This document shows positions 1 through 9,288 of a stretch of DNA of 64,000 nt, in pieces. The stretch's first letter is position 1, and each line of letters opens with the position of its first letter. This DNA is from Phyllobacterium pellucidum (GTDB lineage Bacteria; Pseudomonadota; Alphaproteobacteria; Rhizobiales; Rhizobiaceae): positions 1 to 64,000 of the forward strand of contig NZ_JABUMX010000006.1 in the NCBI RefSeq assembly GCF_013327855.1, written 5' to 3'. A model generated the notes under the pieces. The model had not been told where the DNA came from. It did no database searches and was given only the letters and a program-made list of their open reading frames with translations. A program made the position numbers and the translations under genes.

Positions 1-40
1 AACCTGAAGGTCACAGGTTCAAATCCTGTCCCCGCAACCA
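1..40 (+). tRNA. tRNA-fMet (CAU), 3' part only
   Basis: The window opens inside a tRNA. Visible parts are the 3' side of the anticodon arm (AACCTGAAGG), a T arm with stem ACAGG/CCTGT around loop TTCAAAT, the 3' acceptor strand CCCCGCA, the discriminator A and an encoded CCA. The pattern AACCTGAAGGTC followed by CCCCGCAACCA matches bacterial initiator tRNA-Met. The anticodon and 5' half lie outside the window, so the fMet call rests on similarity of this half. Confidence 0.85.
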
Positions 41-66
41 ACATCACAACAAAACAACCCACACAA

Positions 67-88
67 AAGCCCGGCATCCCCCGGGCTT
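67..88. terminator. Hairpin terminator between tRNA-fMet and the dehydratase gene
   Basis: Perfect 8-bp stem AAGCCCGG / CCGGGCTT with a 6-nt loop. On the minus strand it is followed by a T-rich tract (TTTGTGTGG, then TTGTTTTG), so it most likely ends the minus-strand dehydratase transcript. It could also serve the tRNA. Confidence 0.6.
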
Positions 89-109
89 GCGTGCGTTCAA
101 GCGGCAAGT

Positions 110-1048
110 TCAATCGAAGCCAACAGCTGCCGTGTTGGAGCCACAAACGAGGACGGCTACGCGCTCAGCTTTTTGAGGGACATAGCGGCCCGAGAGCAGG
201 GCGGCCATCGCCGCAGCCCCGCCGGGTTCGGCAACGATCCGGACAGTGTCCCACAGCGCCTGCTGCGCCTTGCGAATGTCGTCATCCGCTACCAGCACTG
301 ATGTGCCGACAAAGGCTTGCGCGATTGGAAACATGAGATTGCCGACGCGACGCGGCGCCAGCGAATCGGCGGCGATCCCGCCGGCGGGTGCATCGACGGG
401 CTTACCGGCCGCGAGCGCATGATTGAGGGTTGGAGCGCTTTCAGGCTCGACCGCAACAATCTTGATGCGGCCGCGCAGCCATGAGGCGATACCGCCAATG
501 AGACCACCGCCTCCGACTGCAACCAGCAGCGTGGTTGTTTCCGGGAGGTCCATTTCGATTTCACGCCCGAGCGTCGCCTGGCCGAGCAGCGTCTCGACCT
601 GATCATAGGCGTGCACGGCCAGCGCGTCTGTCTCGGCAACGAATCGTTCGCTCGCCTCGAGGGCATTGGCGTAGCGCTCGCCGCCGATCACGAGCCTTGC
701 ACCATAGCTGCGAATCTTGTCGGCCTTCGCCGGCGAGGTGACGCTTGGCACGAAGATGGTGGCAGGCACGCCGAGCCGCATGGCGGCATAGGCGACCGCC
801 GCGCCATGATTGCCGCCCGAGGCGGCAACGACACCGGCTGCGGGAACCGGCCGTGTCAAAAGATTGGTAAAGGCCCCGCGGGCTTTGAAGGACCCCGAGT
901 GCTGCAAACATTCGAGTTTGAGCGCTATGGGGAGAGCGGCCATGCCGAAATCGTCAAGATCCACATGGAGCACGGGCGTGTGCCGGATATGCGGCCGGAT
1001 GATTTCTTCGACAGCAGTGATACGTTCAGGCGTGATATCTATGGGCAT
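110..1048 (-). CDS. Threonine/serine dehydratase-family PLP enzyme
   Basis: Fold-type II PLP enzyme of about 312 residues starting MPIDITPER. The PLP lysine lies in SGSFKARGA and the phosphate-binding glycine loop in VGGGGLIGG, as in threonine/serine dehydratases and the related EutB-type (hydroxyectoine utilisation) dehydratases. It lacks the C-terminal ACT regulatory domain of biosynthetic IlvA, so it is probably a catabolic or detoxifying enzyme producing 2-oxo acids and ammonia. The ATG at 1048 is preferred to an in-frame TTG at 1084. It stands alone, divergent from the cyclase gene, with a hairpin downstream. Exact substrate is not decided. Confidence 0.85.
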   Translation of the reverse strand: MPIDITPERITAVEEIIRPHIRHTPVLHVDLDDFGMAALPIALKLECLQHSGSFKARGAFTNLLTRPVPAAGVVAASGGNHGAAVAYAAMRLGVPATIFVPSVTSPAKADKIRSYGARLVIGGERYANALEASERFVAETDALAVHAYDQVETLLGQATLGREIEMDLPETTTLLVAVGGGGLIGGIASWLRGRIKIVAVEPESAPTLNHALAAGKPVDAPAGGIAADSLAPRRVGNLMFPIAQAFVGTSVLVADDDIRKAQQALWDTVRIVAEPGGAAAMAALLSGRYVPQKAERVAVLVCGSNTAAVGFD

Positions 1049-1141
1049 GATCGCACCATATTTCGCGGCTAGGCACAAAAGCAAGATCGATCGAGCGACG
1101 ACAACGGCCTATCGATGATGATCTTGGCCATGGAAAGAGCA

Positions 1142-2188
1142 ATGAACAGAAATTCGATCGTTTTTTGGATCTTCAGTCTTCTGGCCGCAGCAGCCAGCGG
1201 CGTGTTCTACGGCTACTTCTACAACGGAAAAATATCGGCGATTGGCGCGATCTTCGCCCTGTTCCTTTGCATTCCGCCGCTGCTCTTCGAACGGGGAAAC
1301 CTGTTCCCCCGACTTTTCGACCGGATAAACGCGCTGCCGACCCCGAGCTATATCTTTTGCTCGCTCCTTGCCAATTACCTGCTCATCGGTATGGGCTACT
1401 TCGTTTGCGGCACCCTGCTCTGGGCCCTCGGCTTTATACCCGGTGCCTGGTGGCAGGAGGCAATCCTGCCGACAAGCATATGGATCTACACGCTTGTCAT
1501 TCTGGCGGTCCTGAGCTTTGTTTCGCGTGTACGCGAGCTTCTCGGGCGCGACATCTTTGCCAACCTCCTGATCGGGCGCTATCGCAAACCGATCGAGGAG
1601 GAGCGCATCTTTCTCTTCGTCGATCTGGTCGGTTCGACGACCTTTGCCGAAGAGTTCGGCGATCTGCGGGCGCAGCAGTTCCTCGGCGCGCTCTTTGCCG
1701 CGTTTGCCGGACCCGTCCGGCGGCACAACGGGACCATCGACGACTACGTCGGCGATGCTGCGATCATTACCTGGCCTATGCAGCGGGGCCTGCGCAATGC
1801 CGATTGCGTCGCATGTCTCTTCGACATCATCGATGTGATCGAGTCAAACTCGGAAAAGTGGCTGAGTGAATTCGGCCGCGTGCCGCGTCTGCGCGCCGCC
1901 TTGCATGGTGGGCCGGTGGTTACTGCCGAGATCGGGGTGGACCATCACAAGATCACCTATTTCGGCGATACGGTAAACACGACGGCACGGCTCGAACAGC
2001 TTTGCCGCAGTTTGAACACGCCGGTGCTGATCTCAAGCGATCTTGCCGCGCGGCTGACGCTGCCCGACGGTATTCGCAGCAACAATCTCGGTACTCATGC
2101 GGTTCGGGGAAAGGGCCAAAGCCTCGGCGTCATGGCCCTTGTGCGCCCGCGCGGTAAGCAGTCAGAACTCGTGGCGCAGCGAGCCTAG
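1142..2188 (+). CDS. Membrane-anchored adenylate/guanylate cyclase
   Basis: The N-terminal half holds about four to five hydrophobic segments. The C-terminal half is a class III nucleotide cyclase domain: FVDLVGSTTFAEEFG gives the first metal Asp and DDYVGDAAIITW the second conserved block, followed by VNTTARLEQLC. It should make a cyclic nucleotide at the inner membrane. In-frame ATGs occur at 1115, 1130 and 1142; 1142 is preferred because GGAAAGAG precedes it and a hydrophobic segment starts directly after it, but this is uncertain. Separated from its neighbours; no regulator is adjacent. Confidence 0.8.
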   Translation: MNRNSIVFWIFSLLAAAASGVFYGYFYNGKISAIGAIFALFLCIPPLLFERGNLFPRLFDRINALPTPSYIFCSLLANYLLIGMGYFVCGTLLWALGFIPGAWWQEAILPTSIWIYTLVILAVLSFVSRVRELLGRDIFANLLIGRYRKPIEEERIFLFVDLVGSTTFAEEFGDLRAQQFLGALFAAFAGPVRRHNGTIDDYVGDAAIITWPMQRGLRNADCVACLFDIIDVIESNSEKWLSEFGRVPRLRAALHGGPVVTAEIGVDHHKITYFGDTVNTTARLEQLCRSLNTPVLISSDLAARLTLPDGIRSNNLGTHAVRGKGQSLGVMALVRPRGKQSELVAQRA

Positions 2189-2228
2189 AACCTCGATATT
2201 TTCCGCACGGGCCGCAACTGCAAGGCGC

Positions 2229-2465
2229 CTACCCAGCGTTGCAAGGGCATGTTTTGATTGATCGCCAGTGCGCCCTCAGCTGGCGCAGCACTCTGTTGGC
2301 CTCGGCATTCTGCTCGTACGCTCGTACCCAGGAAGGGGCCACGTATGCATCGACAATCAAAGCCACTTTCAGCGGCAGCCTTCTTCGAATCCTGGCCTTT
2401 ATTTCCTGAGCGGTAAAAAAGTCGGGGAGTCCAGCTTGGTCAAGCGGGGGCCAAGCTGAATGTTC
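2229..2465 (-). pseudogene. Possible gene remnant in the gap before gcvT
   Basis: The roughly 400-nt gap between the cyclase and the glycine riboswitch has one minus-strand frame open for 78 codons. It reads like protein (KVALIVDAYVAPSWVRAY, then EQNAEANRVLRQLRAHW) but has no ATG and is closed by a stop at its upstream end. It may be the 3' remnant of a lost gene, or chance. No other feature is seen in 2189-2590. Confidence 0.25.
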
Positions 2466-2590
2466 TCATACAGACAAATTCTGTCCGTAAAGCGTCAAAT
2501 CTGCTTTTAGGGCGATGACAGGCCATGTGCGGTGCGATATGTTCGGAACGTCGAGGGCCTTGTGATTTGCAAGAAGGCAAGGCCCTGTCA

Positions 2591-2788
2591 GCTTGCGGGA
2601 GAGTGGCCAGTGTGCGAGTGCGCCGGTCCACCGAAGGGGAAATCGCCCGAAATCTCTCAGGTACCAGGAACCGCAAGCCGATAAGGCAACTCTGGAAAGT
2701 CGGGGGAAACCCCGCGCCGAAGGTGTAAGTTCAGCCGGTGCCAAGGCGCCGCGAGCGAGTCTCTCAGGCTTCCGACAGAGGGGTAAAG
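2591..2788 (+). promoter_or_regulatory. Tandem glycine riboswitch
   Basis: Two glycine aptamers in series before gcvT. The first has the GGGAGAG start, CCGAAGGGGAAA and the AATCTCTCAGG signature. The second has CGCCGAAGGTGTAAG, AGTCTCTCAGGCTTCC and GACAGAGGGG. Paired aptamers with these core sequences are the known glycine riboswitch class that switches on gcv genes when glycine is abundant. The gcvT start lies about 50 nt after the second aptamer, leaving space for an expression platform. Confidence 0.92.
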
Positions 2789-2837
2789 CATCATTCCGTC
2801 GCTGTGGCGGAGGTCTTTGCATGTCTCTGGAGTAAAA

Positions 2838-3956
2838 ATGGGCGCTGAAGTCAATCCTGAAACCGACGAACTGAAATCGCTGCCACTTGGCGACCTGCAC
2901 GAAGCGGCAAATGCGCGCTTCGGCGGCTTTGCCGGCTGGTCGATGCCGATCACCTATCCGCTCGGCGTAATGAAGGAACATCTGCATACGCGCGAAAAGG
3001 CGGGCTTGTTCGATATCTCGCATATGCAGCTTTTCGAGATCGCCGGGAAGGGTGCCGCGGCGCTCCTGTCCCGTGCCTGTCCGCTCTACGCGGGCTCGCT
3101 CGCGACGGGCCAGTCAAAATATACGTTGTTTCTCAATGAACAGGCTGGGATCATCGACGACCTGATCGTCACGCGGCTCGGCGACGAACGCTTCATGGTT
3201 GTCGCCAATGCCGGCAATGCCGCGGTGGATGAGGCGCATCTGCGCGAACTCGGCAAGGATTTCAATGCCGGCATCGATGCCCTTGACCGCGTGTTTCTGG
3301 CAATCCAGGGCCCGCAAGCGGCAGATGTTTTGCAGACGGCAGGCATTGCTGGCACCGATCTTGAGTTCATGCACGGGTACGAGCCTCAGCCTGGCTGGTT
3401 CATGAGCCGCTCGGGTTATACGGGCGAGGATGGTTTTGAGATCGGCCTTCCGGAAGCGGACGCCCGCGCACTTGTCGCCAAGCTTCTCGCAGACGACCGC
3501 GTGACATGGATTGGGCTCGCCGCGCGCGACAGCCTGCGGCTCGAGGCCGGCCTTTGCCTGCATGGCCAGGACATTACGCCGGAAATCGATCCGGTCGATG
3601 CGGGGCTTACCTGGGCCATATCGAAGCAAGTCCGGGGTCAGGGCGGCTTTATCGGATCTGAAGCGCTACAGGCCAAGCTCGCCGCCGGGTCAGGGCGCAA
3701 GCGCGTCGGCCTGAAGCCCGAGGGGCGCCAACCTGTCAGATCCGGCGCGACGCTTGTCGATGCCGGCGGCAACCCTGTCGGCATCGTTACCTCGGGTGGA
3801 TATGGTCCGTCGGCGGGCCACCCGGTTGCCATCGGCTATGTCGAGAAGGCACTCGCAACGACTGACTCACAGGTATTTGCCGAGATACGCGGCAGCCGCA
3901 TCGCGCTGCATGTCCACCCGCTTCCCTTCGTTACCCATCGTTACCACAAAGGATAA
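2838..3956 (+). CDS. gcvT: Glycine cleavage system T protein (aminomethyltransferase)
   Basis: 372 residues, the normal GcvT length. T protein takes the aminomethyl group from lipoylated H protein and transfers the one-carbon unit to tetrahydrofolate, releasing ammonia. Typical stretches are [13 protein letters not shown] near the N terminus, GLFDISHMQ, the folate-site region YTGEDGFEI and [18 protein letters not shown]. An in-frame TTG lies at 2817, but the ATG at 2838 has CTGGAG upstream and gives the standard N terminus. First gene of gcvTHP, under the glycine riboswitch. Confidence 0.95.
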   Translation: MGAEVNPETDELKSLPLGDLHEAANARFGGFAGWSMPITYPLGVMKEHLHTREKAGLFDISHMQLFEIAGKGAAALLSRACPLYAGSLATGQSKYTLFLNEQAGIIDDLIVTRLGDERFMVVANAGNAAVDEAHLRELGKDFNAGIDALDRVFLAIQGPQAADVLQTAGIAGTDLEFMHGYEPQPGWFMSRSGYTGEDGFEIGLPEADARALVAKLLADDRVTWIGLAARDSLRLEAGLCLHGQDITPEIDPVDAGLTWAISKQVRGQGGFIGSEALQAKLAAGSGRKRVGLKPEGRQPVRSGATLVDAGGNPVGIVTSGGYGPSAGHPVAIGYVEKALATTDSQVFAEIRGSRIALHVHPLPFVTHRYHKG

Positions 3957-3961
3957 TTGAA

Positions 3962-4330
3962 ATGGCTGTCACTTATTTCACTGAAGATCATGAATGGCTG
4001 CGCGTTGAAGACGGGATTGCGACAGTCGGCATTACCGACCATGCGCAGGACCAGTTGGGCGATCTCGTTTTCGTGCAATTGCCGGAAGTCGGGCAAACGC
4101 TTGCAAAGGGCGATGCTGCCGTCGTCGTCGAGTCGGTCAAGGCCGCTTCGGACGTCTACGCGCCGGTCGATGGCGAAGTGACAGAGGTCAATGAGGCGGC
4201 AGCCAGCGACCCAGCACTGGTCAATTCTTCGGCGGTTGCCGATGGCTGGCTGTGGAAAATGAAGCTTGCGGATACCAACCAATTGACCGGCCTTCTCGAC
4301 GAAGCCGGCTACAAAGCAATTATCGGCTGA
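3962..4330 (+). CDS. gcvH: Glycine cleavage system H protein (lipoyl carrier)
   Basis: 122 residues. It carries the lipoyl arm that shuttles the aminomethyl intermediate between P, T and the lipoamide dehydrogenase. The lipoylation lysine is in [13 protein letters not shown], and the N terminus [14 protein letters not shown] is characteristic. It begins 5 nt after gcvT and ends 5 nt before gcvP, so the three are co-transcribed. No lpd gene is nearby; the L protein must come from another locus. Confidence 0.96.
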   Translation: MAVTYFTEDHEWLRVEDGIATVGITDHAQDQLGDLVFVQLPEVGQTLAKGDAAVVVESVKAASDVYAPVDGEVTEVNEAAASDPALVNSSAVADGWLWKMKLADTNQLTGLLDEAGYKAIIG

Positions 4331-4335
4331 TTATC

Positions 4336-7137
4336 ATGCAGAACAAGGGCATCTTTCCGTTCACCGAGCGCCACATCGGGCCAAGCCTTCAGGGCTCGCG
4401 TGCCATGCTGGCGGCAGTTGGCATTCCCTCCCTCGAAACGCTCATCTCCCAGGCGGTACCGAAATCCATCCGGCTCGAGCGTCCCCTCGACATTCCCGAA
4501 GCAGTGAATGAGGCCGAAGCGCTCGCCGAACTCTCGGCAAAGATGGCGCAGAACAAGACCCACAAGAGCTTCATCGGGCAAGGCTATCACGGGACGCATG
4601 TGCCCGCCGTTATCCAGCGCAATCTTTTCGAGAATCCTGCCTGGTACACGGCCTATACGCCGTACCAATCAGAAATAAGTCAGGGCAGGCTGGAGCTTCT
4701 ATTCCATTTCCAGACCCTCGTGACCGAATTGACCGGCTTGCCGGTCGCGTCGGCGTCCTTGCTTGACGAGGCGACGGCCGTGGCAGAGGCGGTCGGCATC
4801 GCCTACCGGCATCATCGTGAGAAGCGTACCCGCGTTGTTCTGGCCGGTGATGTGCATCCCCAGATTCTCGACGTGGTTCGCACCCGCGCCGAGCCACTCG
4901 GGATGAGCGTCAACGGCGGCGCGATCAACGCTGAAGTCGCAGCAATCATCGTTCCATGGCCGGATACATATGGCGTCTACAGGGATCATTCCACCGCCAT
5001 TCAGGACGCAAAGGCATCCGGCGCTCTGGTGATAGCGGTCGCTGATCCTTTGGCGTTGACGATCACCGCCCCTCCGGCATCGCTCGGCGCCGATATTGCC
5101 GCGGGATCGATGCAACGCTTCGGCGTGCCCGTCGGTTATGGTGGTCCGCACGCCGCCTATCTCGCCGTAGCGGACGCACTTACGCGTCTTATTCCGGGCA
5201 GGCTGGTCGGCCAGTCCGTGGACAGCAAGGGCCGCCCTGGTTACCGGCTTGCCCTGCAAACCCGCGAACAGCACATCCGCCGCGACAAGGCGACTTCGAA
5301 CATCTGCACGGCGCAGGCATTGCTGGCGAACATGGCAGTTTCCTTCGCCATCTGGCATGGACCACAGGGGCTGCAGGCGATTGCTTCGCGCGTACACAGC
5401 CAGGCGGTCCGCCTTGCCGCTGCTTTGGAGGCCGCAGGCATCGGGCTTGCCGGCAAGCGCTTCTTCGACACGCTTACCGTCGATGTGCCGGGCAGGGCGG
5501 GGGAGATTGCCGCCACTGCGGAAAAGGATGGACGCCTGCTTCGGATCATCGATGAAAATCGGCTTGGCCTCACGCTTGACGAAACCACGACCGAGGCGGA
5601 TTTGCAGGCTCTCGCCGCCCTGTTCGGCGCGATCTTGCCTGATGATACGGACACACGCCTGCCGGGCGAACGCCGCGCAGACGGGTTCATGACCCAGGAG
5701 GTCTTCCATCAGCAGCGCTCCGAGACGGAGATGATGCGGTTCCTGCGTCGCCTCGCCGACAAGGATCTTGCGCTCGACCGGGCCATGATCCCGCTCGGCT
5801 CCTGCACGATGAAGCTGAATGCGGCGGCCGAGATGCTACCTGTGAGCTGGCAAAGCGTCGCCAATGTTCACCCGTTTGCCCCGGCCGATCACGCGCTCGG
5901 CTATAAGGCGCTCACGGCTGACCTCGAAACATGGCTCGCGGAAATCACGGGCTTCGATGCGGTGTCCCTGCAGCCGAATGCTGGCAGTCAGGGCGAATAT
6001 GCCGGTCTCCTTGCCATTCGCCGTTATCATCTCGATCGTGGCGATGCGCATCGCGACATATGCCTCATTCCGGAATCGGCGCACGGCACCAATCCCGCCA
6101 GCGCCCATATGGCCGGAATGCGCGTCGTTGTCGTCGCCTGCGAGGAAGCGGGCGACATCGACCTCGACGACCTGAAGGCCAAGGCGGAACTGCATGGTGC
6201 CAATCTGGCGGCGCTGATGATCACCTATCCCTCGACGCATGGCGTCTTCGAGGAGGGTGTCAAGGATATCTGCGCCATCATTCATGCGCATGGCGGGCAG
6301 GTCTATTTCGACGGCGCCAATCTCAATGCCCTCGTCGGGCTGGCGCGTCCGGGTGATATCGGCGCGGACGTATGCCATATGAACCTGCACAAGACCTTCT
6401 GCATTCCCCATGGCGGCGGCGGACCGGGCGTTGGCCCGATCGGTGTCAAGAGCCACCTTGCTCCCTTCCTGCCGGGGCATGTCGAGCTCAATACAGGCCA
6501 CGCTGTTTCAGCGGCCCCCTTCGGCAGCGCATCGATCTTGCCGATCACCTGGATGTACATCCGGATGATGGGCGCAAACGGGCTGAAGCGCGCGACGGAA
6601 ATGGCAATCCTAAATGCCAACTATATTGCAGGCCGGCTCGAGAACCACTATCCGGTGCTGTTCAAGGGCCGCAATGGCCGCGTCGCGCATGAATGCATCC
6701 TTGATACAAGGGTGCTGAAGGAGAGCGCCGGGGTGACCGTCGAAGACATCGCAAAACGGCTTATCGACTACGGCTTCCATGCGCCGACCATGTCCTGGCC
6801 AATTCCGGGGACACTGATGGTTGAGCCGACGGAATCGGAATCGAAACGCGAGATCGACAGGTTCTGCGATGCCATGATCGCGATCGCCGGTGAAGCGGCA
6901 AAGGTTGCGAGCGGCGCTTGGCCGAAGGACGACAATCCACTGGTCAACGCACCGCATCCGGCAGACGATGTTCTGGCCGACGATTGGTCGTATCCCTATA
7001 GCCGGAGCGAGGCGAGCCTGCCGGCCGGACCGAGCGACGAGAACCCGAAATATTGGCCGCCGGTCTCGCGCATCGACAACGTGGCCGGAGATCGCAACCT
7101 CGTCTGCTCATGTCCGCCGATGCAGGCCTATAGCTAA
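4336..7137 (+). CDS. gcvP: Glycine dehydrogenase (decarboxylating), P protein
   Basis: 933 residues, a full-length fused alpha/beta P protein. This PLP enzyme decarboxylates glycine and loads the aminomethyl group on GcvH. The N terminus FTERHIGPS and the PLP-lysine region [18 protein letters not shown] are diagnostic, as is [13 protein letters not shown]. The ATG at 4336 follows gcvH by 5 nt; a longer open frame from 4252 overlaps gcvH and lacks family similarity. Last gene of the riboswitch-controlled operon. Confidence 0.96.
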   Translation: MQNKGIFPFTERHIGPSLQGSRAMLAAVGIPSLETLISQAVPKSIRLERPLDIPEAVNEAEALAELSAKMAQNKTHKSFIGQGYHGTHVPAVIQRNLFENPAWYTAYTPYQSEISQGRLELLFHFQTLVTELTGLPVASASLLDEATAVAEAVGIAYRHHREKRTRVVLAGDVHPQILDVVRTRAEPLGMSVNGGAINAEVAAIIVPWPDTYGVYRDHSTAIQDAKASGALVIAVADPLALTITAPPASLGADIAAGSMQRFGVPVGYGGPHAAYLAVADALTRLIPGRLVGQSVDSKGRPGYRLALQTREQHIRRDKATSNICTAQALLANMAVSFAIWHGPQGLQAIASRVHSQAVRLAAALEAAGIGLAGKRFFDTLTVDVPGRAGEIAATAEKDGRLLRIIDENRLGLTLDETTTEADLQALAALFGAILPDDTDTRLPGERRADGFMTQEVFHQQRSETEMMRFLRRLADKDLALDRAMIPLGSCTMKLNAAAEMLPVSWQSVANVHPFAPADHALGYKALTADLETWLAEITGFDAVSLQPNAGSQGEYAGLLAIRRYHLDRGDAHRDICLIPESAHGTNPASAHMAGMRVVVVACEEAGDIDLDDLKAKAELHGANLAALMITYPSTHGVFEEGVKDICAIIHAHGGQVYFDGANLNALVGLARPGDIGADVCHMNLHKTFCIPHGGGGPGVGPIGVKSHLAPFLPGHVELNTGHAVSAAPFGSASILPITWMYIRMMGANGLKRATEMAILNANYIAGRLENHYPVLFKGRNGRVAHECILDTRVLKESAGVTVEDIAKRLIDYGFHAPTMSWPIPGTLMVEPTESESKREIDRFCDAMIAIAGEAAKVASGAWPKDDNPLVNAPHPADDVLADDWSYPYSRSEASLPAGPSDENPKYWPPVSRIDNVAGDRNLVCSCPPMQAYS

Positions 7138-7140
7138 GCC

Positions 7141-7173
7141 AAGCGCCTCCTTATCCTTGGGGAGGGGGCGCTT
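7141..7173 (+). terminator. Hairpin after gcvP
   Basis: AAGCGCC and GGCGCTT form a 7-bp stem extended by TCC/GGA pairing around a central loop, directly after the gcvP stop. The T-run is weak (CTTCGTGTTG). It also lies at the end of the convergent minus-strand gene and may act both ways. Confidence 0.5.
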
Positions 7174-7191
7174 CGTGTTGCGCCGTTGCTC

Positions 7192-8247
7192 TTACCAATT
7201 GGGCGTGAGACGGCCTTCGTCGGCACTATCTGAAACGTTGAATTCTTCGGCAAGCCGGCGGAGCGCCGCCGGCATGGCCCGAAGGTCCTCGGAACCGAAA
7301 TGAAGGTGTGGCAACCGCGTGCGGATGAGTTCGGCAACAACCCGGGCTTGCATGCCGTCACGCGAGCGTTTGGCAGCATCGCGGTCCGCACGACGCGACA
7401 GCCACAATTTATGAAGGGCGAAGGCCCGGGGATCCGGACAGGAAAAGTTGAGCGGATAGCCGCGTTGGTCGATCACGACGGCCGAAACCTTGGGACTGTT
7501 GACGAGCCAGGCAAGCCCTTCGATTTCAACGGCGCGCAGGTCTTCGTCGTCCGAGCTGAATCCTGACCTGCCGCCTCCCGACATGATGTTCTTCGGCGTC
7601 GGCTTGATCAGATCGACGAGAAAGCCGTCGCGGTTGGCTGCCCTGTAGCTGTTCTTCGCCAGTGGTGCGAAGGAATGGTCAACTTTTTGCAGGATTCCGA
7701 TCAGGCCTTTCTGCGAAAAGGTCCTGCCGATCAAGCGCAGGCTGAATCTCGAGTCCATGAGGAGATCAACGTCTTGCGTCGAGAGAAGGCCGCTCGTGAC
7801 ATGTACCCCCGCAAGGCGCTCGTAGACGAAGAGGGCGTTGGTTCCGACGATGTCAATGGCGGTGCCGATCAGCCCGAGCTTGTCCAGTGCGCGGATGATG
7901 CGGGCCGTCAATTGCGGTACGCGTCCGAGCGACATGGCGCGGTTGACCGGAGCAAGTTCATCGAGACGCTGCGCGAGGCTGCCGACGCGCTCCTTCGAGT
8001 TCTCGCGCCCGGCGTGAAACTGGCCGAATGTTGTTTCGGTTTCCGTGGAACGCGGACCAAGTGATTTCCAGATGCCGCCGGATTTCTTGTAGAGGTATTC
8101 CTTGCCGTTTGTGCTCGTCTTCCACGACATGGAACCGGAAAAGCGCTGCTCGTATTCCTTCGAACTCGCCTTATAGGATTCATAAACCTGTTCGGTATTC
8201 ACAAGTTGGCGAATCTGATCTGGCGATAATTCGTTGAAATTATTCAT
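7192..8247 (-). CDS. GSU2403-family nucleotidyltransferase-fold protein
   Basis: 351 residues resembling the GSU2403/NTP_transf_8 family, a branch of the polymerase-beta nucleotidyltransferase fold with unknown substrate. The central region GLIGTAIDIVGTNALFVYERLAG followed by TQDVDLLMDSRF gives the probable metal-binding DxD strand, and FLVDLIKP a third acidic site. A helical N-terminal part precedes it. Convergent with gcvP and downstream of an AT-rich island, so part of an accessory block. Function is unknown; the family call comes from motif recognition, not a search. Confidence 0.65.
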   Translation of the reverse strand: MNNFNELSPDQIRQLVNTEQVYESYKASSKEYEQRFSGSMSWKTSTNGKEYLYKKSGGIWKSLGPRSTETETTFGQFHAGRENSKERVGSLAQRLDELAPVNRAMSLGRVPQLTARIIRALDKLGLIGTAIDIVGTNALFVYERLAGVHVTSGLLSTQDVDLLMDSRFSLRLIGRTFSQKGLIGILQKVDHSFAPLAKNSYRAANRDGFLVDLIKPTPKNIMSGGGRSGFSSDDEDLRAVEIEGLAWLVNSPKVSAVVIDQRGYPLNFSCPDPRAFALHKLWLSRRADRDAAKRSRDGMQARVVAELIRTRLPHLHFGSEDLRAMPAALRRLAEEFNVSDSADEGRLTPNW

Positions 8248-8326
8248 CTTATCCCATGAGAACGAGAAATGCGTCGTATTGGGGATAATATCGCGATTTG
8301 GCGATGTTATAAAGCGATATTAGATA

Positions 8327-8370
8327 GATTATCCCTTTGCCATATAAAATGCAGTTGAAAAGGGATAATC
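8327..8370. repeat. 12-bp inverted repeat, 20-nt spacer
   Basis: GATTATCCCTTT (8327-8338) and its exact complement AAAGGGATAATC (8359-8370). The core TTATCCC/GGGATAA also occurs at 8249-8255, 8282-8288 and 8785-8791, giving five copies in about 550 nt. It lies 80 nt upstream of the nucleotidyltransferase-fold gene and overlaps the end of a minus-strand remnant, so it could be an operator array, a hairpin terminator or chance in AT-rich DNA. Confidence 0.45.
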
Positions 8371-8553
8371 CAACGAAAACTGACTCGCAGGCCCCCCAAC
8401 AGGCATTCCTTCGCGCAAAGTATAACTCCCAGCGGCGGTGAACGGAGACCGCCCCACAGCCACGACATTGAAGAGTTCGCCATCAACAGATATTCCGGTT
8501 TCCAAAACTTTGAAGTATCGATCTGGCGAACAATCGGAGTTCCATAAGATATC
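8329..8553 (-). pseudogene. Remnant coding frame in AT-rich island
   Basis: A 74-codon open frame with protein-like composition but no usable start codon. It contains RYFKVLETGISVDGELFNV and GSYTLREGMPVGGPAS and ends at a TAA inside the inverted repeat. It is in the same frame as two further short open stretches (8554-8631 and 8659-8802), separated from them by single in-frame TAA codons. Most likely part of a decayed gene or a run of small accessory proteins. Family not recognised. Confidence 0.35.
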
Positions 8554-8631
8554 TTACGCCGCATTCTTGTGTAGTCGGGTGGGTTTAAGTTTGAAGTGCG
8601 ACTTTGCACCAATTGTGCAATTCATCTGCAT
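8554..8631 (-). CDS. Very short reading frame (25 aa), doubtful
   Basis: ATG-started frame of 25 codons, basic (KSHFKLKPTRLHKNAA). It lies between and in frame with the neighbouring fragments. It may be a fragment of the same decayed gene rather than a working gene. Confidence 0.15.
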   Translation of the reverse strand: MQMNCTIGAKSHFKLKPTRLHKNAA

Positions 8632-8658
8632 CCGCCCATTAGGAGCGATTCTCTGAGC

Positions 8659-8802
8659 TTATTCATAGTACTCAACGGAACAATCATAATTATCAATATC
8701 GACACTAACGCCGAATCTTTCATAAATTTTTTGATTTTGGTCTCTATTTGTCCTGTACACCATGTACAACATTGGATCATTTTCGGGATAATCAAAAATC
8801 AT
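8659..8802 (-). CDS. Small acidic protein (47 aa), unknown
   Basis: ATG-started frame beginning MIFDYPENDPMLYMVYR and ending DNYDCSVEYYE; strongly acidic and tyrosine-rich. Its start overlaps the stop of the 30-codon frame upstream (ATGA), so the two are either translationally coupled or one gene of about 77 codons split by a 1-nt shift. Acidic small proteins beside a barstar gene would suit an immunity/antitoxin role, but that is inference only. Not in any family I recognise. Confidence 0.3.
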   Translation of the reverse strand: MIFDYPENDPMLYMVYRTNRDQNQKIYERFGVSVDIDNYDCSVEYYE

Positions 8803-8891
8803 TTGGAAAACTCTAGGTCATCTCGCATGAATTCTATGCGATTAATGAGGGCTTCTCCTCCCTTTTCGAATAATGAAATCGCTCTTGGCAT
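8799..8891 (-). CDS. Very short reading frame (30 aa) after barstar
   Basis: Begins MPRAISLFEKGGEALINR, with AAGGA about 6 nt upstream of its ATG. It starts 36 nt after the barstar stop on the same strand and ends in an ATGA overlap with the 47-codon frame. Either a coupled microprotein or the N-terminal part of a frameshifted gene. Confidence 0.3.
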   Translation of the reverse strand: MPRAISLFEKGGEALINRIEFMRDDLEFSK

Positions 8892-8927
8892 TATGTTCCT
8901 TGGAGATGGAGGCGCTGAGGCGCAGAC

Positions 8928-9245
8928 TCAGCTTGTGCCGCCCAGACTGAGGGTCAGCTTGACCTCCGTGGCATCTCTGGCGACCCTCCGAAGCGCTTGG
9001 TACCAGGGAGAATCAGGGCCACCCAATTCATCGACGAATTGCTGCAGATTGATGAAATGAAGATGATCAAAATCCACCGGGCAGCCGGGGCCGCCGCCCT
9101 CGATCGCGTCCCATAAGGCATCAAGGTTGCGTCCGAAATTTGCCGGGAATCTGGGGTTTGTCGAATCAAGGTAACGTTGGAAGAATTCCTCAATCGTGTA
9201 AATTCCGGTGCAATCAATAAGGGCGGTACGTTGATAATCGTTCAT
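8928..9245 (-). CDS. Barstar-family (barnase inhibitor-like) protein
   Basis: 105 residues. The pattern FPANFGRNLDALWDAIEGG followed by a hydrophobic strand and a C-terminal helix is the barstar fold; Asn-Leu-Asp-Ala-Leu-Trp-Asp is the signature loop that plugs the ribonuclease active site. Barstar proteins neutralise secreted or intracellular barnase-type RNases, or serve as immunity proteins against RNase toxins. No barnase-like gene is visible in the window, so this copy is an orphan. It follows the cyclase gene by 43 nt on the same strand. Confidence 0.85.
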   Translation of the reverse strand: MNDYQRTALIDCTGIYTIEEFFQRYLDSTNPRFPANFGRNLDALWDAIEGGGPGCPVDFDHLHFINLQQFVDELGGPDSPWYQALRRVARDATEVKLTLSLGGTS

Positions 9246-9288
9246 GTCAAAATACTTTCCAACTGTCTAAATAAATGATGTTTAAAAC

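Noticed and set aside
8501..8600. Two TTTGAAGT half-sites near 8509 and 8591 like the MarR operator arms
   Set aside because: They lack the opposing arm and lie in an AT-rich stretch far from the polysaccharide genes, so chance is more likely.
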